Source of the DNA: Gammaproteobacteria bacterium
GTDB lineage: Bacteria > Pseudomonadota > Gammaproteobacteria > Burkholderiales > Burkholderiaceae_C
NCBI GenBank assembly: GCA_025359085.1
Contig: JANYHL010000082.1
Location: 1-64,000, forward strand
Length of the DNA stretch: 64,000 nucleotides
Direction: 5' to 3'
Made by a program: the position numbers and the translations under genes. The first letter of the stretch is position 1, and the number at the start of each line of letters is the position of its first letter. Under the pieces are notes generated by a model. The model saw only the letters and a program-made list of their open reading frames with translations, had not been told where the DNA came from and did not search any database. Positions 1-10,591 of the stretch are shown here, piece by piece.

Positions 1-156
1 GACCTGGGCTGATCGATCAAAAAATCAAATGAAACAAGTGCCACCCGTCGACTCAAGGACATAGTGCGCGGTGCCGACCGCGGCAAGCCGACCTCATTGC
101 CAGGGTCAAACGACAGCGTGCTGTCATAATGCTCCGCTGCACATTGAGGTAAAAAA

Positions 157-1761
157 ATGTCTTGCCCGCCTGCTGATCTGAAAAAGAAAAGCGATGAACT
201 GCTCTTCAAATGGTGGACTTATCTCAAGTCGCCCGAATTTGAGCCGTTCGTCGAATTTGCGGTGTGCCTGTCGAGTTTTTCTGACTTTTTACAGAACCTG
301 GGTCTGTCGGGACTGCACCAGTTGGCGCACCAGCTGGAGCAAAAGGTGCTGACCCTGTTTGATGAAGTAGACCGGCATCAGATGTCGGTCGATGCCCTGA
401 ATGATTTGTGCAATCAGATCGAATCGCTGGGCAGCCGGATCACGCAGTTCATCGACAGCAACACCCGTCCCATGGCGCAGCGGCGCGAGACCCAGGACAC
501 CGCGCCGGCCCGCAGCCTCAACTCAACACAACGGGTCTGGTTTATCGGCAACAGCGCCAGTTCCTGGCGCGCCCTGATGACGCAACTGGCCTACTTCGGC
601 ATTCAGGCCGAACCACATCCCTGGAAAGAAGTCCCCTGCAAGGCTGAAGAGCCGAGTATCTTGTTGCTCGACACCCATGACATGGCGCTGGCAACCGCAT
701 GCGAACATATCAAAGCCTTGCGCACCCGTTTTGCCGCCAGCAAACTGCTGGTGTACACGCAGCAGGCTGCCTTCAACAGTGTCAAGGCCATGCTGCGCGC
801 GGGTTGCGACTTCTGCTTTGCCGCAGCCACCCCGCAGTCCACCATTCTGGCCCGGATCATCGAGTTGTGCAGCAATGAAGAAGAACCCCCCTACCGCGTG
901 TTGGTGGTGGAGGACTCCCTGACCGCCAGCAAGTCGATCCAACGCACGCTCAAGCAAAGTGGCATTGAGTCGTTCGCCGTGGCCAACCCGGCCGAGGTGC
1001 TCAACGGACTGCGCCAATTTCAGCCGGATCTGGTGCTGATGGATATGTACATGCCGGACTGCACCGGGGTGGAAGCGACGCGCATCATTCGCCAGCACGC
1101 CGAGTTTCTGTCCACGCCGGTGGTGTATCTGTCGGGCGATGGCGATATGGCGCTGCAGGTGGACGCATTGCGCCTGGGCGGCGATCACTTTCTAACCAAA
1201 CCCTTTAACCCGGTCTTACTCAACGCGGTGGTCAAAAGCAAGATTGAACGCTACCGCGCGCTACGCCACTCGATGGAAAACGATGGCCTGACCGGATTGT
1301 TCAACCACCGCACGATCAAGGAAAAACTGAATGCGGTGATCGACGAGGCCAGCACCAGCGGCAAACAGATCACCGTGGCCATGATTGACATTGACAAATT
1401 CAAGGCCGTCAACGATAGCTATGGTCACTCAACCGGAGACCAGGAGATCCGCAGCCTGGCCTGGCTGCTCAAACAACGGCTGCGCAAGACAGATCTGGTA
1501 GGGCGCTATGGCGGGGAGGAGTTTCTGGTCATATTGCCGAACTCCGATTTCAATCAGGCCTTTGAGATTCTTAACCGCATCCGCGCTGATTTCAGCCGCA
1601 TCCGACACACCTTTGAGGAGCGCGGGTTCACGTCCACCTTTTCGGCCGGCGTGTCGCATTTTCCCAGCACCCGCAACGCCGAAACACTGATCAACGAGGC
1701 CGATCAAATGCTGTATGACGCCAAGCTGGGCGGGCGCAACTGCGTTCTCACACGCGGTTAG
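157..1761 (+). CDS. Response-regulator diguanylate cyclase (pseudo-receiver + REC + GGDEF)
   Basis: 534 aa ORF; REC motifs VLVVEDS, LVLMDMYMPDCTG, TKPF; GGDEF signature RYGGEEF with RKTD I-site five residues upstream. Confidence 0.93.
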   Translation: MSCPPADLKKKSDELLFKWWTYLKSPEFEPFVEFAVCLSSFSDFLQNLGLSGLHQLAHQLEQKVLTLFDEVDRHQMSVDALNDLCNQIESLGSRITQFIDSNTRPMAQRRETQDTAPARSLNSTQRVWFIGNSASSWRALMTQLAYFGIQAEPHPWKEVPCKAEEPSILLLDTHDMALATACEHIKALRTRFAASKLLVYTQQAAFNSVKAMLRAGCDFCFAAATPQSTILARIIELCSNEEEPPYRVLVVEDSLTASKSIQRTLKQSGIESFAVANPAEVLNGLRQFQPDLVLMDMYMPDCTGVEATRIIRQHAEFLSTPVVYLSGDGDMALQVDALRLGGDHFLTKPFNPVLLNAVVKSKIERYRALRHSMENDGLTGLFNHRTIKEKLNAVIDEASTSGKQITVAMIDIDKFKAVNDSYGHSTGDQEIRSLAWLLKQRLRKTDLVGRYGGEEFLVILPNSDFNQAFEILNRIRADFSRIRHTFEERGFTSTFSAGVSHFPSTRNAETLINEADQMLYDAKLGGRNCVLTRG

Positions 1762-3061
1762 CCTCCAGCGAGACTGGCAGCGGGGTGGCCAACACCTTGT
1801 CAATGCGCTTGCCATCCAGATCCAGCACTTCAAACTGCCAGTCAGCGCAGGCAATGCGCTCACCCACCGACGGCAGGTGGCCCGACACCGACATCAGCAA
1901 GCCCGCCACCGTGTTGTAGCGGCCGCGATCTTCTTCGGGCAGGTCATCAATGGCCAGGCGGACCTTGAGTTCGTCCACCGGCATCAGGCCATCGAGCAGC
2001 CAAGACCCATCGTCCCGCTGCGTGGCCCAGGCATCAATCTGCGCACCCGGCTGCAATTCGCCGGTGATGGCCTCCAGCAAGTCACGCGGGGTCAATAAAC
2101 CGTGCACCACACCATATTCATCCACCACCAGCACAAAGCGGCCAGCTTTGGCACGAAACTGCTCCAGCAACTCCATACCGCTGAGGGTTTCGGGCACAAA
2201 AGTGGCCGGCGTGACGTAAGCCTCAATCGTGCCCGGCGTGTCAGCGCCCAGTTGCAGCAGCCGCGCCACGCTGATCTTGCCCACCACGTCATCGAGTGAG
2301 CCGCGGCACACCGGATACCAGGAATGCGCCCCGCGTTCGCCCCCCGAACCGGCCTGTTTCAGGCTGTCGGCCACCGTGTTTGAAGCATCCAGCCATTCGA
2401 CATCCGTGCGCGGCACCATCAGCGAGGTCAGCGGCCGGTCGTCAAGCCGAAACACGTTTTGCACCATCTGATGCTCATGCTGCTCGATCAGGCCCGCGTC
2501 GACACCCTCTTCCAGACTGGCGGTAATTTCTTCTTCGGTCACGGCACGCGCGGCCGTGGTGTCAATGCGTAGCAAGCTGAGGACCGCGGCCGTGGTGCTG
2601 GAGAGCAATTTCACAAACGGCCCGGCGCCGATGGCCAACCACAACATCGGGCGCGCCACCCAACGAGCCACCGACTCAGGAAACAACTGGCCAATCCGTT
2701 TGGGAACCAGTTCACCAAAAATAATGGTGCTGAAGGTGATCACCGTCACCACCATCGCCGTTGCTGAAATCGCAGCCGCTTTATCTGCCACTCCAAAACT
2801 GTGCAACCAGCGTGCGACTCCGGCGCTGAACGCGGCCTCCCCGACAATCCCGTTGAGTACCCCAATCGACGTGATGCCAACCTGTACCGTGGACAAAAAC
2901 TGGTTCGGGTTTCCCAGCAGCACCAGCGCTGCCTGCGCCCCTTTGTCGCCGGTCTCGGCCATGGCGGTGAGTCTCGCTTTTCGGCTGGCGGCCAAGGCCA
3001 GCTCCGACATCGCAAATACCGCATTGAGCAGGGTCAGAAAGACAATTAGCAAAAATTCCAT
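1748..3061 (-). CDS. Hemolysin/CNNM-CorC family transporter (DUF21 + CBS + CorC_HlyC domain)
   Basis: 437 aa; N-terminal membrane region, MVPRTDVEWLD CBS region, C-terminal TVAGLLMSVSGHLPSVGERI CorC domain. Confidence 0.88.
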   Translation of the reverse strand: MEFLLIVFLTLLNAVFAMSELALAASRKARLTAMAETGDKGAQAALVLLGNPNQFLSTVQVGITSIGVLNGIVGEAAFSAGVARWLHSFGVADKAAAISATAMVVTVITFSTIIFGELVPKRIGQLFPESVARWVARPMLWLAIGAGPFVKLLSSTTAAVLSLLRIDTTAARAVTEEEITASLEEGVDAGLIEQHEHQMVQNVFRLDDRPLTSLMVPRTDVEWLDASNTVADSLKQAGSGGERGAHSWYPVCRGSLDDVVGKISVARLLQLGADTPGTIEAYVTPATFVPETLSGMELLEQFRAKAGRFVLVVDEYGVVHGLLTPRDLLEAITGELQPGAQIDAWATQRDDGSWLLDGLMPVDELKVRLAIDDLPEEDRGRYNTVAGLLMSVSGHLPSVGERIACADWQFEVLDLDGKRIDKVLATPLPVSLEANRV

Positions 3062-3085
3062 GAATCACAAGCGAAAATAAACACC

Positions 3086-3934
3086 ATGGCACTTTACTTG
3101 ATTGGCGACGTGCAGGGCTGCAACAGCGCCTTGCAGCGGCTGCTGGATGAAATTTCTTTCTCCCCCAGCCGCGACACCCTCTTCTTGCTGGGCGATCTGG
3201 TGAACCGCGGGCCGGATTCGGCGGGCGTGTTGCGCCGTCTGATGGGCTATGGCGCGGCAGCGCAATGTCTGCTGGGTAATCATGACCTGCATCTGCTGGC
3301 CATCGCCCACGGTGCGCGCAAGCCGAGCCGCAAAGACACACTGAATGATATTCTGGAAGCACCGGACCGGCAGGCGATGCTGAGCTGGCTCAGGGGGCAG
3401 CGCATGGCGATCCTGGAACAGCTTGCCGGGCAAGACGTCCTGATGGTGCATGCCGGTGTTCTGCCCACCTGGACCGCCACCCAAACCATCGCCTTGGCAA
3501 GGGAGGTGGAATCGGTGCTGCGCAGCACCGCGCCGGGGGAATTCTTGCGGCAGATGTATGACAACCAACCTGACCATTGGGATGAGTCGCTGACCGGGGC
3601 CGCCCGCTGGCGCGTGATTGTGAACGCCCTGACGCGCCTGCGCTTTTGCACGCCGACTGGCCAGATGGAATTTAGCGCCACCGGTGGGGTCGAGGCTGCG
3701 CCCACCGGTTATTTGCCGTGGTTTGAGGTGCCGGGCCGCCAGACGGCTGACGTGATGCTGGCTTTTGGCCACTGGTCCACCTTGGGCTGGCTGGACCGCA
3801 CGAATGTGCTGGCGCTCGACAGTGGCTGCGTCTGGGGGGGCAGCCTGAGCGCTTTGCGGCTTGAGAGCGTCGCGGGGCAACTGCAGCAGCAGCTCATTCA
3901 GGTCAAGTGTCAGCAAGCCCAAAAGCCCGGCTGA
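3086..3934 (+). CDS. apaH: Bis(5'-nucleosyl)-tetraphosphatase, symmetrical
   Basis: YLIGDVQGC, LFLLGDLVNRGPDS, LLGNHDLHLL metallophosphatase motifs. Confidence 0.95.
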   Translation: MALYLIGDVQGCNSALQRLLDEISFSPSRDTLFLLGDLVNRGPDSAGVLRRLMGYGAAAQCLLGNHDLHLLAIAHGARKPSRKDTLNDILEAPDRQAMLSWLRGQRMAILEQLAGQDVLMVHAGVLPTWTATQTIALAREVESVLRSTAPGEFLRQMYDNQPDHWDESLTGAARWRVIVNALTRLRFCTPTGQMEFSATGGVEAAPTGYLPWFEVPGRQTADVMLAFGHWSTLGWLDRTNVLALDSGCVWGGSLSALRLESVAGQLQQQLIQVKCQQAQKPG

Positions 3935-3955
3935 CGGACACAAGCCTGACCGCCC

Positions 3956-5476
3956 CTACGCCGACTTGAACAGCGCTGCAACCCGACGTTTGGTTTTGAT
4001 GTTGGCGGACACGCTGCGCGTACCCTGCCGACTCGCAGCGGCCTCCCAGGACGGTGCGTCTGCGGCGACCAACGCGGGTTCGTAGGGTTTGTCAAAAAAT
4101 GGATCACGCGGCTTCGACACCGGTCGCGCAAAATCCCGCCGCGGTGGTCGCTCCGGCCGGGCATATTGACCCTCGTGCGCCACGTCACGCAGCGAGCCCG
4201 ACCGATGCGGGCCATGGCGGGCGTCGTTTTGCGCACCTTCGGCATACATGCGGTGGCCGTCGTTGATGCGGCCCTGCTTGCGGATGTCGGGCAGGTTCTC
4301 ATCAAATTCAACGGCTTCCAGTTCGATTTTGGTATTGAGCAGTTTTTCAATATCCGCCACCAACCGAAGATCGCTCTTGGCCACAAAACTGACGGCCAGG
4401 CCAGTCGCGCCAGCGCGCCCGGTGCGACCAATGCGGTGCACGTAATCTTCGGCATTGAAGGGAACGTCAAAATTAAAGACGGCCGGCACATCCTTGATGT
4501 CCAGGCCGCGCGCGGCCACATCGGTGCACACCAGCAAATCAACTTCGCCGCTCTTGAAAGCTTCGAGGGCCTTTAAACGCTCATCCTGACTCTTGTCGCC
4601 ATGCAGTGCCGTGGTTTTGAGGCCTTCATGCTCCAGCGAGCGCGCCAGGCGCGCGCAGCCCAGTTTGCTGTTGACAAAAACAAAGGCCTGCTTCATGCCG
4701 CGTGACTTGAGGATCTGGTGCAAGGCATGGCGCTTGTCGTCCGCATCCACACTGTAAAAATGTTGTTCCACGGTGGAGGCTGCAGCGTTGGAACGCGCGA
4801 CTTCAATCGTCACCGGGTCTTGCAAATAGCTGCTGGCCAGCCGCTTGATCTCGGATGAGAAGGTGGCTGAGAACAGCAGCGTGGTGCGCTGCTTGGGCAA
4901 ATAACTCAGGATGCGCTGCAGGTCGGGCAAAAAGCCGATGTCGAGCATGCGGTCGGCTTCATCGAGCACCACATACTCCACCTGGTTGAGCACACAGTTC
5001 TTGGCTTCGATGTGGTCGAGCAACCGTCCGGGCGTCGCGACCAGCACTTCAACGCCTTTTTTCAGCTCCAGCGTCTGGGGCTTCATGTCCATGCCGCCAA
5101 AAACCACCGCGCTGCGTAGATTAGTGTGGACGGCGTAGTCCTTGATCGCTTGCGCCACCTGGTCGGCCAGCTCACGCGTGGGCAGCAGCACCAAGGCCCG
5201 CACCGGATGGCGGGCCGGCGACGTAGAGCTGTTTTCGTGCTTGAGCAGGCGCTGCAGCAAAGGCAGGGCAAAGGCGGCGGTCTTGCCGGTGCCGGTCTGG
5301 GCCGCGCCCATCACGTCACGGCCCTGCAGCACCACAGGAATGGCTTGTGCCTGAATCGGCGTCATGGACTCGTAACCCATGTCGGCCACGGCGCGCGCCA
5401 ACGGGGCGGCGAGTTGCAACTGGGCAAAGGCCATGGGAAGGGTATCGGAGTTCAGTTCAGTGATCAAATCGGTCAT
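3956..5476 (-). CDS. DEAD-box ATP-dependent RNA helicase (RhlE-like)
   Basis: AQTGTGKTAAF, VLDEADRMLD, SATFS, HRIGRTGRAG motifs; basic C-terminal tail. Confidence 0.94.
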   Translation of the reverse strand: MTDLITELNSDTLPMAFAQLQLAAPLARAVADMGYESMTPIQAQAIPVVLQGRDVMGAAQTGTGKTAAFALPLLQRLLKHENSSTSPARHPVRALVLLPTRELADQVAQAIKDYAVHTNLRSAVVFGGMDMKPQTLELKKGVEVLVATPGRLLDHIEAKNCVLNQVEYVVLDEADRMLDIGFLPDLQRILSYLPKQRTTLLFSATFSSEIKRLASSYLQDPVTIEVARSNAAASTVEQHFYSVDADDKRHALHQILKSRGMKQAFVFVNSKLGCARLARSLEHEGLKTTALHGDKSQDERLKALEAFKSGEVDLLVCTDVAARGLDIKDVPAVFNFDVPFNAEDYVHRIGRTGRAGATGLAVSFVAKSDLRLVADIEKLLNTKIELEAVEFDENLPDIRKQGRINDGHRMYAEGAQNDARHGPHRSGSLRDVAHEGQYARPERPPRRDFARPVSKPRDPFFDKPYEPALVAADAPSWEAAASRQGTRSVSANIKTKRRVAALFKSA

Positions 5477-5634
5477 CCGTAGCCAAAGTTAAGTGCTATC
5501 AATCCGATAGCCTGTACGACCCCCAAGCTGGGGGACAAACGCTCATTATCCTCTATACCAAAAGATACAGCAGTGCAAGCGACGTATTCCCTGCTTGCCG
5601 ACACCGCTAAAATGCGCAAGAAAGGTTTAAGCAC

Positions 5635-5841
5635 ATGTCTATTTTTTACCGCCCCAACTACCAGTCTGAAGCAACGCAGTTCATCGATCAGATCAAGGCC
5701 AAGAACCCTGAGCTGGCCGTCAAGCAACGTCAGGGACTGAAACTGCTGTGGGACAAAGCCGTCGACTGGAGCGCCTGGCGCGAATACCGAGCCGCGCAGG
5801 TCGAGCAAAAGCCCTACGTCTACCAGACGCTCGTTGATTAA
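5635..5841 (+). CDS. DUF3460 family small protein
   Basis: 68 aa MSIFYRPNYQSEATQFIDQIKAKNPELAVKQRQGLKLLWDK; matches remembered DUF3460 pattern. Confidence 0.8.
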   Translation: MSIFYRPNYQSEATQFIDQIKAKNPELAVKQRQGLKLLWDKAVDWSAWREYRAAQVEQKPYVYQTLVD

Positions 5842-5844
5842 GAG

Positions 5845-5900
5845 CAAAATTGGCCTCTAGCCCCCTGAAACAGGGCGCTTATAGCTATCTATTAAATAGC
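5845..5900 (+). repeat. Dispersed repeat family 1, copy A (intergenic)
   Basis: caaaattggcctctagccccctgaaacagggcgcttatagctatctattaaatagc. Confidence 0.8.
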
Positions 5901-5916
5901 AAAATGACTACTTGGC

Positions 5917-6765
5917 ATGATTGACAGCACCGAGCTGCTGGCCCAATTCAAGCCCGATTCATCCGGCATGCCGGACGTGGTAGACCACGTCGCGGTCGCC
6001 CGGCTGTATGGTGAGCCGCTGTTTGCCATGCCGCGCGATTTGTATATTCCGCCGGATGCGCTGGAAGTCTTTCTGGAGGCCTTTGAAGGGCCGCTGGATC
6101 TGCTGCTGTACCTGATCCGCAAACAAAACTTCAATATTCTTGACATTCCCATGGCGGGCATGACACGCCAATACCTGGTGTATGTCGAAGAAATTCGCGG
6201 CCGCAATCTGGAACTCGCCGGCGAATACCTGTTGATGGCTGCCATGCTGATTGAAATCAAGTCGCGCATGCTGCTGCCACCGAAGAAGGTAGCCGAAGGG
6301 CAAGAAGTCGAAGACCCCCGTGCCGAGCTGGTGCGCCGCCTGCTCGAATACGAGCGCATGAAACTGGCCGCAGCCCGGCTCAACGCCGTGCCCCAGTTTG
6401 GCCGCGACTTCCTCCAGGCGCAGGTGTTTATTGAGCAATCAATGCAACCGCGTTTTCCCGATGTGAACGTGGTCGAACTGCAAGAAGCCTGGACCGCAAT
6501 TTTGAAGCGTGCCAAACTGGTGCAGCACCATAAAATCACGCGGGAAGAATTGTCAGTGCGCGAGCACATGAGCATGGTGCTCAGAAAACTGCAAGGGCGC
6601 CGTTTTGTGGAATTTGAAGAATTATTTGACCCGGCCAGCGGCGCGCCGGTGCTGGTGGTGACATTCATCGCCATGCTCGAACTGGCCAAGGAAACCCTGA
6701 TCGAAATTACCCAGGCTGAAGTATTTGCCCCCATTTACGTCCGTCTGGCCTATTCACTCAACTAA
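5917..6765 (+). CDS. scpA: Segregation and condensation protein A
   Basis: FEGPLDLLLYLIRKQNFNILDIPMA signature. Confidence 0.94.
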   Translation: MIDSTELLAQFKPDSSGMPDVVDHVAVARLYGEPLFAMPRDLYIPPDALEVFLEAFEGPLDLLLYLIRKQNFNILDIPMAGMTRQYLVYVEEIRGRNLELAGEYLLMAAMLIEIKSRMLLPPKKVAEGQEVEDPRAELVRRLLEYERMKLAAARLNAVPQFGRDFLQAQVFIEQSMQPRFPDVNVVELQEAWTAILKRAKLVQHHKITREELSVREHMSMVLRKLQGRRFVEFEELFDPASGAPVLVVTFIAMLELAKETLIEITQAEVFAPIYVRLAYSLN

Positions 6766-6772
6766 GCCCCGC

Positions 6773-8383
6773 ATGAATGCAAAAACTGTGAACGCCACCA
6801 CCACTCATCATTTTGACGTGCTGATTGTCGGCAGCGGTCTGGCCGGACTGAACGCCGCCTTGTTGCTGGCGCCGACCCGGCGCGTGGCCGTCATCACCAA
6901 ACGCGCCATGAATGAGGGCTCCAGCGGCTGGGCCCAGGGGGGTATTGCCGCGGTCTGGAACAAAGACGATACTTTTCAAGCCCACATCGACGACACCCTG
7001 GTCGCGGGCGCCGGCTTGTGCGACCTGGCAGCCACTCGTTTCGTGGTAGAAAACGCTCCCAAAGCCATTGCCTGGCTGCAGACCATGGGCGTGCCTTTTT
7101 CTGAAGAAAACGGCCACCTGCACCTGACCCGTGAAGGCGGTCACAGCGCACGTCGCATCGTGCACGCGACCGACGCGACCGGCGCCGCCGTGCAAACCAC
7201 CTTGATTGAGCGGGTGCGCCAGATCCCCAACATCACCCTGTTTGAACACCACACGCTGGTGGACTTGATCACCAGCGCCAAGTTGGACCCGCTGGGCAAC
7301 CACCAGGCCGGTGCCAATCAGTGCCTGGGTCTCTATGCGCTCGACGATGTCACGGACGAAGTGATCACCTTCGAGGCGCCGCACACCATCTTGGCGACCG
7401 GCGGCGCCGGCAAGGTTTATCTGTACACCACCAACCCCGATACCGCCACCGGCGACGGCATTGCCGCTGCCTGGCGCGCGGGCTGTCGGGTGCAAAACAT
7501 GGAGTTCATTCAGTTTCACCCGACCTGCCTTTTTCACCCGCACGCCAAGTCGTTCCTGATCAGTGAAGCGGTACGCGGCGAAGGCGGGCGGTTGCTGCTG
7601 CCTGATGGCACCCGCTTCATGCCGCAGCACGACGCCCGGGCTGAACTGGCACCGCGCGACGTGGTCGCCCGCGCCATCGATTTCGAGATGAAAAAAGGGG
7701 GCCTGGACTGCGTTTACCTGGACATCTCGCACCAACCGCTGGCTTTCCTCATGGAACATTTCCCCAATATCTATGCACGCTGCCTGGAGCTGGGGATTGA
7801 TATTTCCAAACAGCCTATCCCCGTGGTTCCCGCTGCCCACTACACCTGTGGTGGCGTGCTGGCCGACCTGGACGGACGCGCCGACCTGGGCGGTCTGTAT
7901 GCCATCGGCGAAACGGCCTGTAGCGGCCTGCATGGCGCCAACCGGCTGGCCAGCAACTCGCTGGTGGAATGCATGGTGTTTGCGCGCGCCGCCACGCAGA
8001 TCATTGAACAGACCCCGCCGACAGAGCCGCGCGCACTGCCCGCCTGGGACGACAGTCGCGTGAGTGACGCGGACGAGGCGGTGGTGATCTCGCACAACTG
8101 GGACGAGTTGCGTCGCTTTATGTGGGACTACGTCGGCATTGTGCGCACCAACAAAAGGCTGGAACGTGCCTCCCACCGCATTGCCCTGCTGCAAGGTGAA
8201 ATTGATGAGTTTTACTCCACCTTTCACGTCACCCGCGACCTGCTGGAGTTGCGCAACCTGGTGCAGGTGGCGGACCTGATCGTCCGTTCGGCCCAGTCCC
8301 GCCATGAAAGCCGGGGCTTGCACTTCAGCCGCGATTACCCGCAAACCGACACAATCGCCAACCCAACCACTTTGGTGCCTTGA
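6773..8383 (+). CDS. nadB: L-aspartate oxidase
   Basis: FDVLIVGSGLAGLNAALLLA FAD motif; SSGWAQGGIAAV; AHYTCGGVLADLDGRADLGGLYAIGE; start ATG chosen inside the longer ORF at 6725. Confidence 0.95.
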   Translation: MNAKTVNATTTHHFDVLIVGSGLAGLNAALLLAPTRRVAVITKRAMNEGSSGWAQGGIAAVWNKDDTFQAHIDDTLVAGAGLCDLAATRFVVENAPKAIAWLQTMGVPFSEENGHLHLTREGGHSARRIVHATDATGAAVQTTLIERVRQIPNITLFEHHTLVDLITSAKLDPLGNHQAGANQCLGLYALDDVTDEVITFEAPHTILATGGAGKVYLYTTNPDTATGDGIAAAWRAGCRVQNMEFIQFHPTCLFHPHAKSFLISEAVRGEGGRLLLPDGTRFMPQHDARAELAPRDVVARAIDFEMKKGGLDCVYLDISHQPLAFLMEHFPNIYARCLELGIDISKQPIPVVPAAHYTCGGVLADLDGRADLGGLYAIGETACSGLHGANRLASNSLVECMVFARAATQIIEQTPPTEPRALPAWDDSRVSDADEAVVISHNWDELRRFMWDYVGIVRTNKRLERASHRIALLQGEIDEFYSTFHVTRDLLELRNLVQVADLIVRSAQSRHESRGLHFSRDYPQTDTIANPTTLVP

Positions 8384-8416
8384 GGCGCCATGGCCCTGAT
8401 ACCTGAGAGACCCCTC

Positions 8417-8824
8417 ATGCTGCGCACCCTGCTCAAATCCAAGATTCACCGCGCCACGGTGACCGACTGTGAACTGCACTACGAAGGTTCATGCGCCATC
8501 GACGAGGACCTGCTCGACGCCGCCAACTTGCTTGAAAACGAACAGATTCACATCTGGAACATCAACAATGGCGAACGCTTTGTCACCTACGCCATCCGCG
8601 GCGAACGCGGCACCGGCATCATCTCGGTCAACGGCTCGGCGGCACGTCGCGCCGCCGTGGGTGACCTGATCATCATTGCCGCCTTTGCCCAGGTAGCCGA
8701 GGCTCAGGTTAGCGGCTTTGAGCCCAAACTTGTTTTTGTCGATGGCAACAACCGTATTCAAGACCAACGCTCGCACATTCCCGTGCAAGCCGCGGCCCAT
8801 GCCCACGAGAGGACGCCAAAATGA
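8417..8824 (+). CDS. panD: Aspartate 1-decarboxylase
   Basis: [36 protein letters not shown] with GS self-cleavage site; followed by panB and panC. Confidence 0.95.
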   Translation: MLRTLLKSKIHRATVTDCELHYEGSCAIDEDLLDAANLLENEQIHIWNINNGERFVTYAIRGERGTGIISVNGSAARRAAVGDLIIIAAFAQVAEAQVSGFEPKLVFVDGNNRIQDQRSHIPVQAAAHAHERTPK

Positions 8825-9705
8825 ACGCAAGCCTTGAGTCCACCAGCGCCACACCCTACGGCACGCTGCCGCCGACCGCCACCACGGCCTTGCGCAAACC
8901 GATCAGCCTGCCGCGTCTGCTGGAGATGCACGCGCGGGGCGAAAAGCTCACCATGCTCACCGCCTACGACGCCACTTTTGCCGCCGTGGCCGACGCCGCT
9001 GGCGTAGAGTGCATCCTGGTCGGCGACTCCCTGGGCATGGTCTGCCAGGGTCTTTCCAGCACCATGGGCGTGTCCCTGCCCACCATGTGTTACCACATCG
9101 AAAGCGTAGCGCGGGGCCTGCGCCGCGCCCAAGCCACGGCCTGGCTGATTGGCGACATGCCCTATGGCAGTTACCATGAATCCAGGGAACAGGCCTTGCG
9201 CAGTGCCGCCACTCTGATGCAGGCCGGATCGCATATGGTCAAACTCGAAGGCGGCGGCTGGACTGCGGACACCGTGCGCTTTTTGGTGGAGCGCGGCATC
9301 CCGGTCTGCGCGCATCTGGGCCTGACACCGCAAACCGTGCATGCGCTGGGCGGCTACCGGGTGCAAGGTAAAACACCGGAGTCTGCCGCCCTCATGAAAC
9401 GCCAAGCCCATGAACTGCAAGATGCCGGCGCCACCCTGTTGGTGCTTGAAATGGTGCCCGCTGCGCTGGCCGCGGAGCTCACCCAGGAACTCAAGTCTTG
9501 CGCCACCATCGGCATCGGCGCCGGCAACGGCACCGCCGGCCAGGTGCTGGTGCTGCATGACATGCTGGGCATCAACCTGGGCAAGATGCCGAAGTTTGTG
9601 CGCAACTTCATGACCGATGCGCCGGGTGTCAAAGAAGCCATGCAAGCCTACGTGGCGGCCGTGAAAAACGGCAGTTTCCCCGACAACACGCAACACGCCT
9701 GGTAA
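8821..9705 (+). CDS. panB: 3-methyl-2-oxobutanoate hydroxymethyltransferase
   Basis: [26 protein letters not shown] overlap with panD. Confidence 0.96.
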   Translation: MNASLESTSATPYGTLPPTATTALRKPISLPRLLEMHARGEKLTMLTAYDATFAAVADAAGVECILVGDSLGMVCQGLSSTMGVSLPTMCYHIESVARGLRRAQATAWLIGDMPYGSYHESREQALRSAATLMQAGSHMVKLEGGGWTADTVRFLVERGIPVCAHLGLTPQTVHALGGYRVQGKTPESAALMKRQAHELQDAGATLLVLEMVPAALAAELTQELKSCATIGIGAGNGTAGQVLVLHDMLGINLGKMPKFVRNFMTDAPGVKEAMQAYVAAVKNGSFPDNTQHAW

Positions 9706-9716
9706 TTTTTTTTGCT

Positions 9717-10565
9717 ATGAAAATCGTCAGAACCATTGCTGAACTGCGCCAGCACCTGAGCGCCTACAAGCACCCCGCCTTTGTGCCCACCATGGGCAAT
9801 CTGCATGAGGGTCATCTGGCGCTGGTGCGCCAAGCCAAGCCGCTGGGCGACGTGTTGGTCGTTAGCATCTTTGTCAACCGGCTGCAATTTTTGCCGCACG
9901 AAGACTTCGATACCTACCCGCGCACCTGGGAGACCGACTGCCAGTCGCTGCAGGGCGCCGGCTGCGATGTGCTGTTTGCCCCCAGTGAGCAAGAGCTGTA
10001 TCCCGAGCCACAAACCTTTCTGGTGCAGCCACCGCCTGCGTTGGCCGACATTCTGGAAGGCCACTTTCGACCCGGATTTTTTGTCGGCGTCAGCACCGTG
10101 GTGATGAAGCTGTTTGCCTGCGTGCAGCCGCGCGTGGCGGTATTTGGCCAAAAAGATTACCAACAGCTCATGGTGATCCGGGGCATGGTGCGCCAGTTTG
10201 CCTTGCCCATTGCGGTGCTGGGCGTAGCCACCTTGCGCGCCGCGGACGGTTTGGCCCTGTCATCGCGCAACAACTACCTGACACCCTTGGAGCGCGCAGA
10301 AGCCGTGCACCTGTCCCAATCGCTCCAACAAATGGCACAAGCGTTGCGCGCTGGCACCCTGGACATTGCCGCGCTGGAACAACAAGCCATGGTCGATTTG
10401 ACAGCACGTGGCTGGCAACCGGACTACCTGGCCGCCCGGCGCCGCGCTGATTTGCAAGTGCCCGCAGCAGACGAAGTCGCGGCACTGGTGCAAAACGACG
10501 GCCTGGTGCTGCTGGGCGCTGCCCGGCTTGGCAACACGCGGCTGATTGATAACCTGGAAGTCTGA
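9717..10565 (+). CDS. panC: Pantoate--beta-alanine ligase
   Basis: [38 protein letters not shown] motifs. Confidence 0.96.
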   Translation: MKIVRTIAELRQHLSAYKHPAFVPTMGNLHEGHLALVRQAKPLGDVLVVSIFVNRLQFLPHEDFDTYPRTWETDCQSLQGAGCDVLFAPSEQELYPEPQTFLVQPPPALADILEGHFRPGFFVGVSTVVMKLFACVQPRVAVFGQKDYQQLMVIRGMVRQFALPIAVLGVATLRAADGLALSSRNNYLTPLERAEAVHLSQSLQQMAQALRAGTLDIAALEQQAMVDLTARGWQPDYLAARRRADLQVPAADEVAALVQNDGLVLLGAARLGNTRLIDNLEV

Positions 10566-10591
10566 ACCACCGGGCCAAAGGGCGTTAGCGG

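Noticed and set aside
6758-8479. 573-aa minus-strand ORF opposite nadB
   Set aside because: Antisense shadow of nadB; low-complexity His/Gly/Gln-rich translation.
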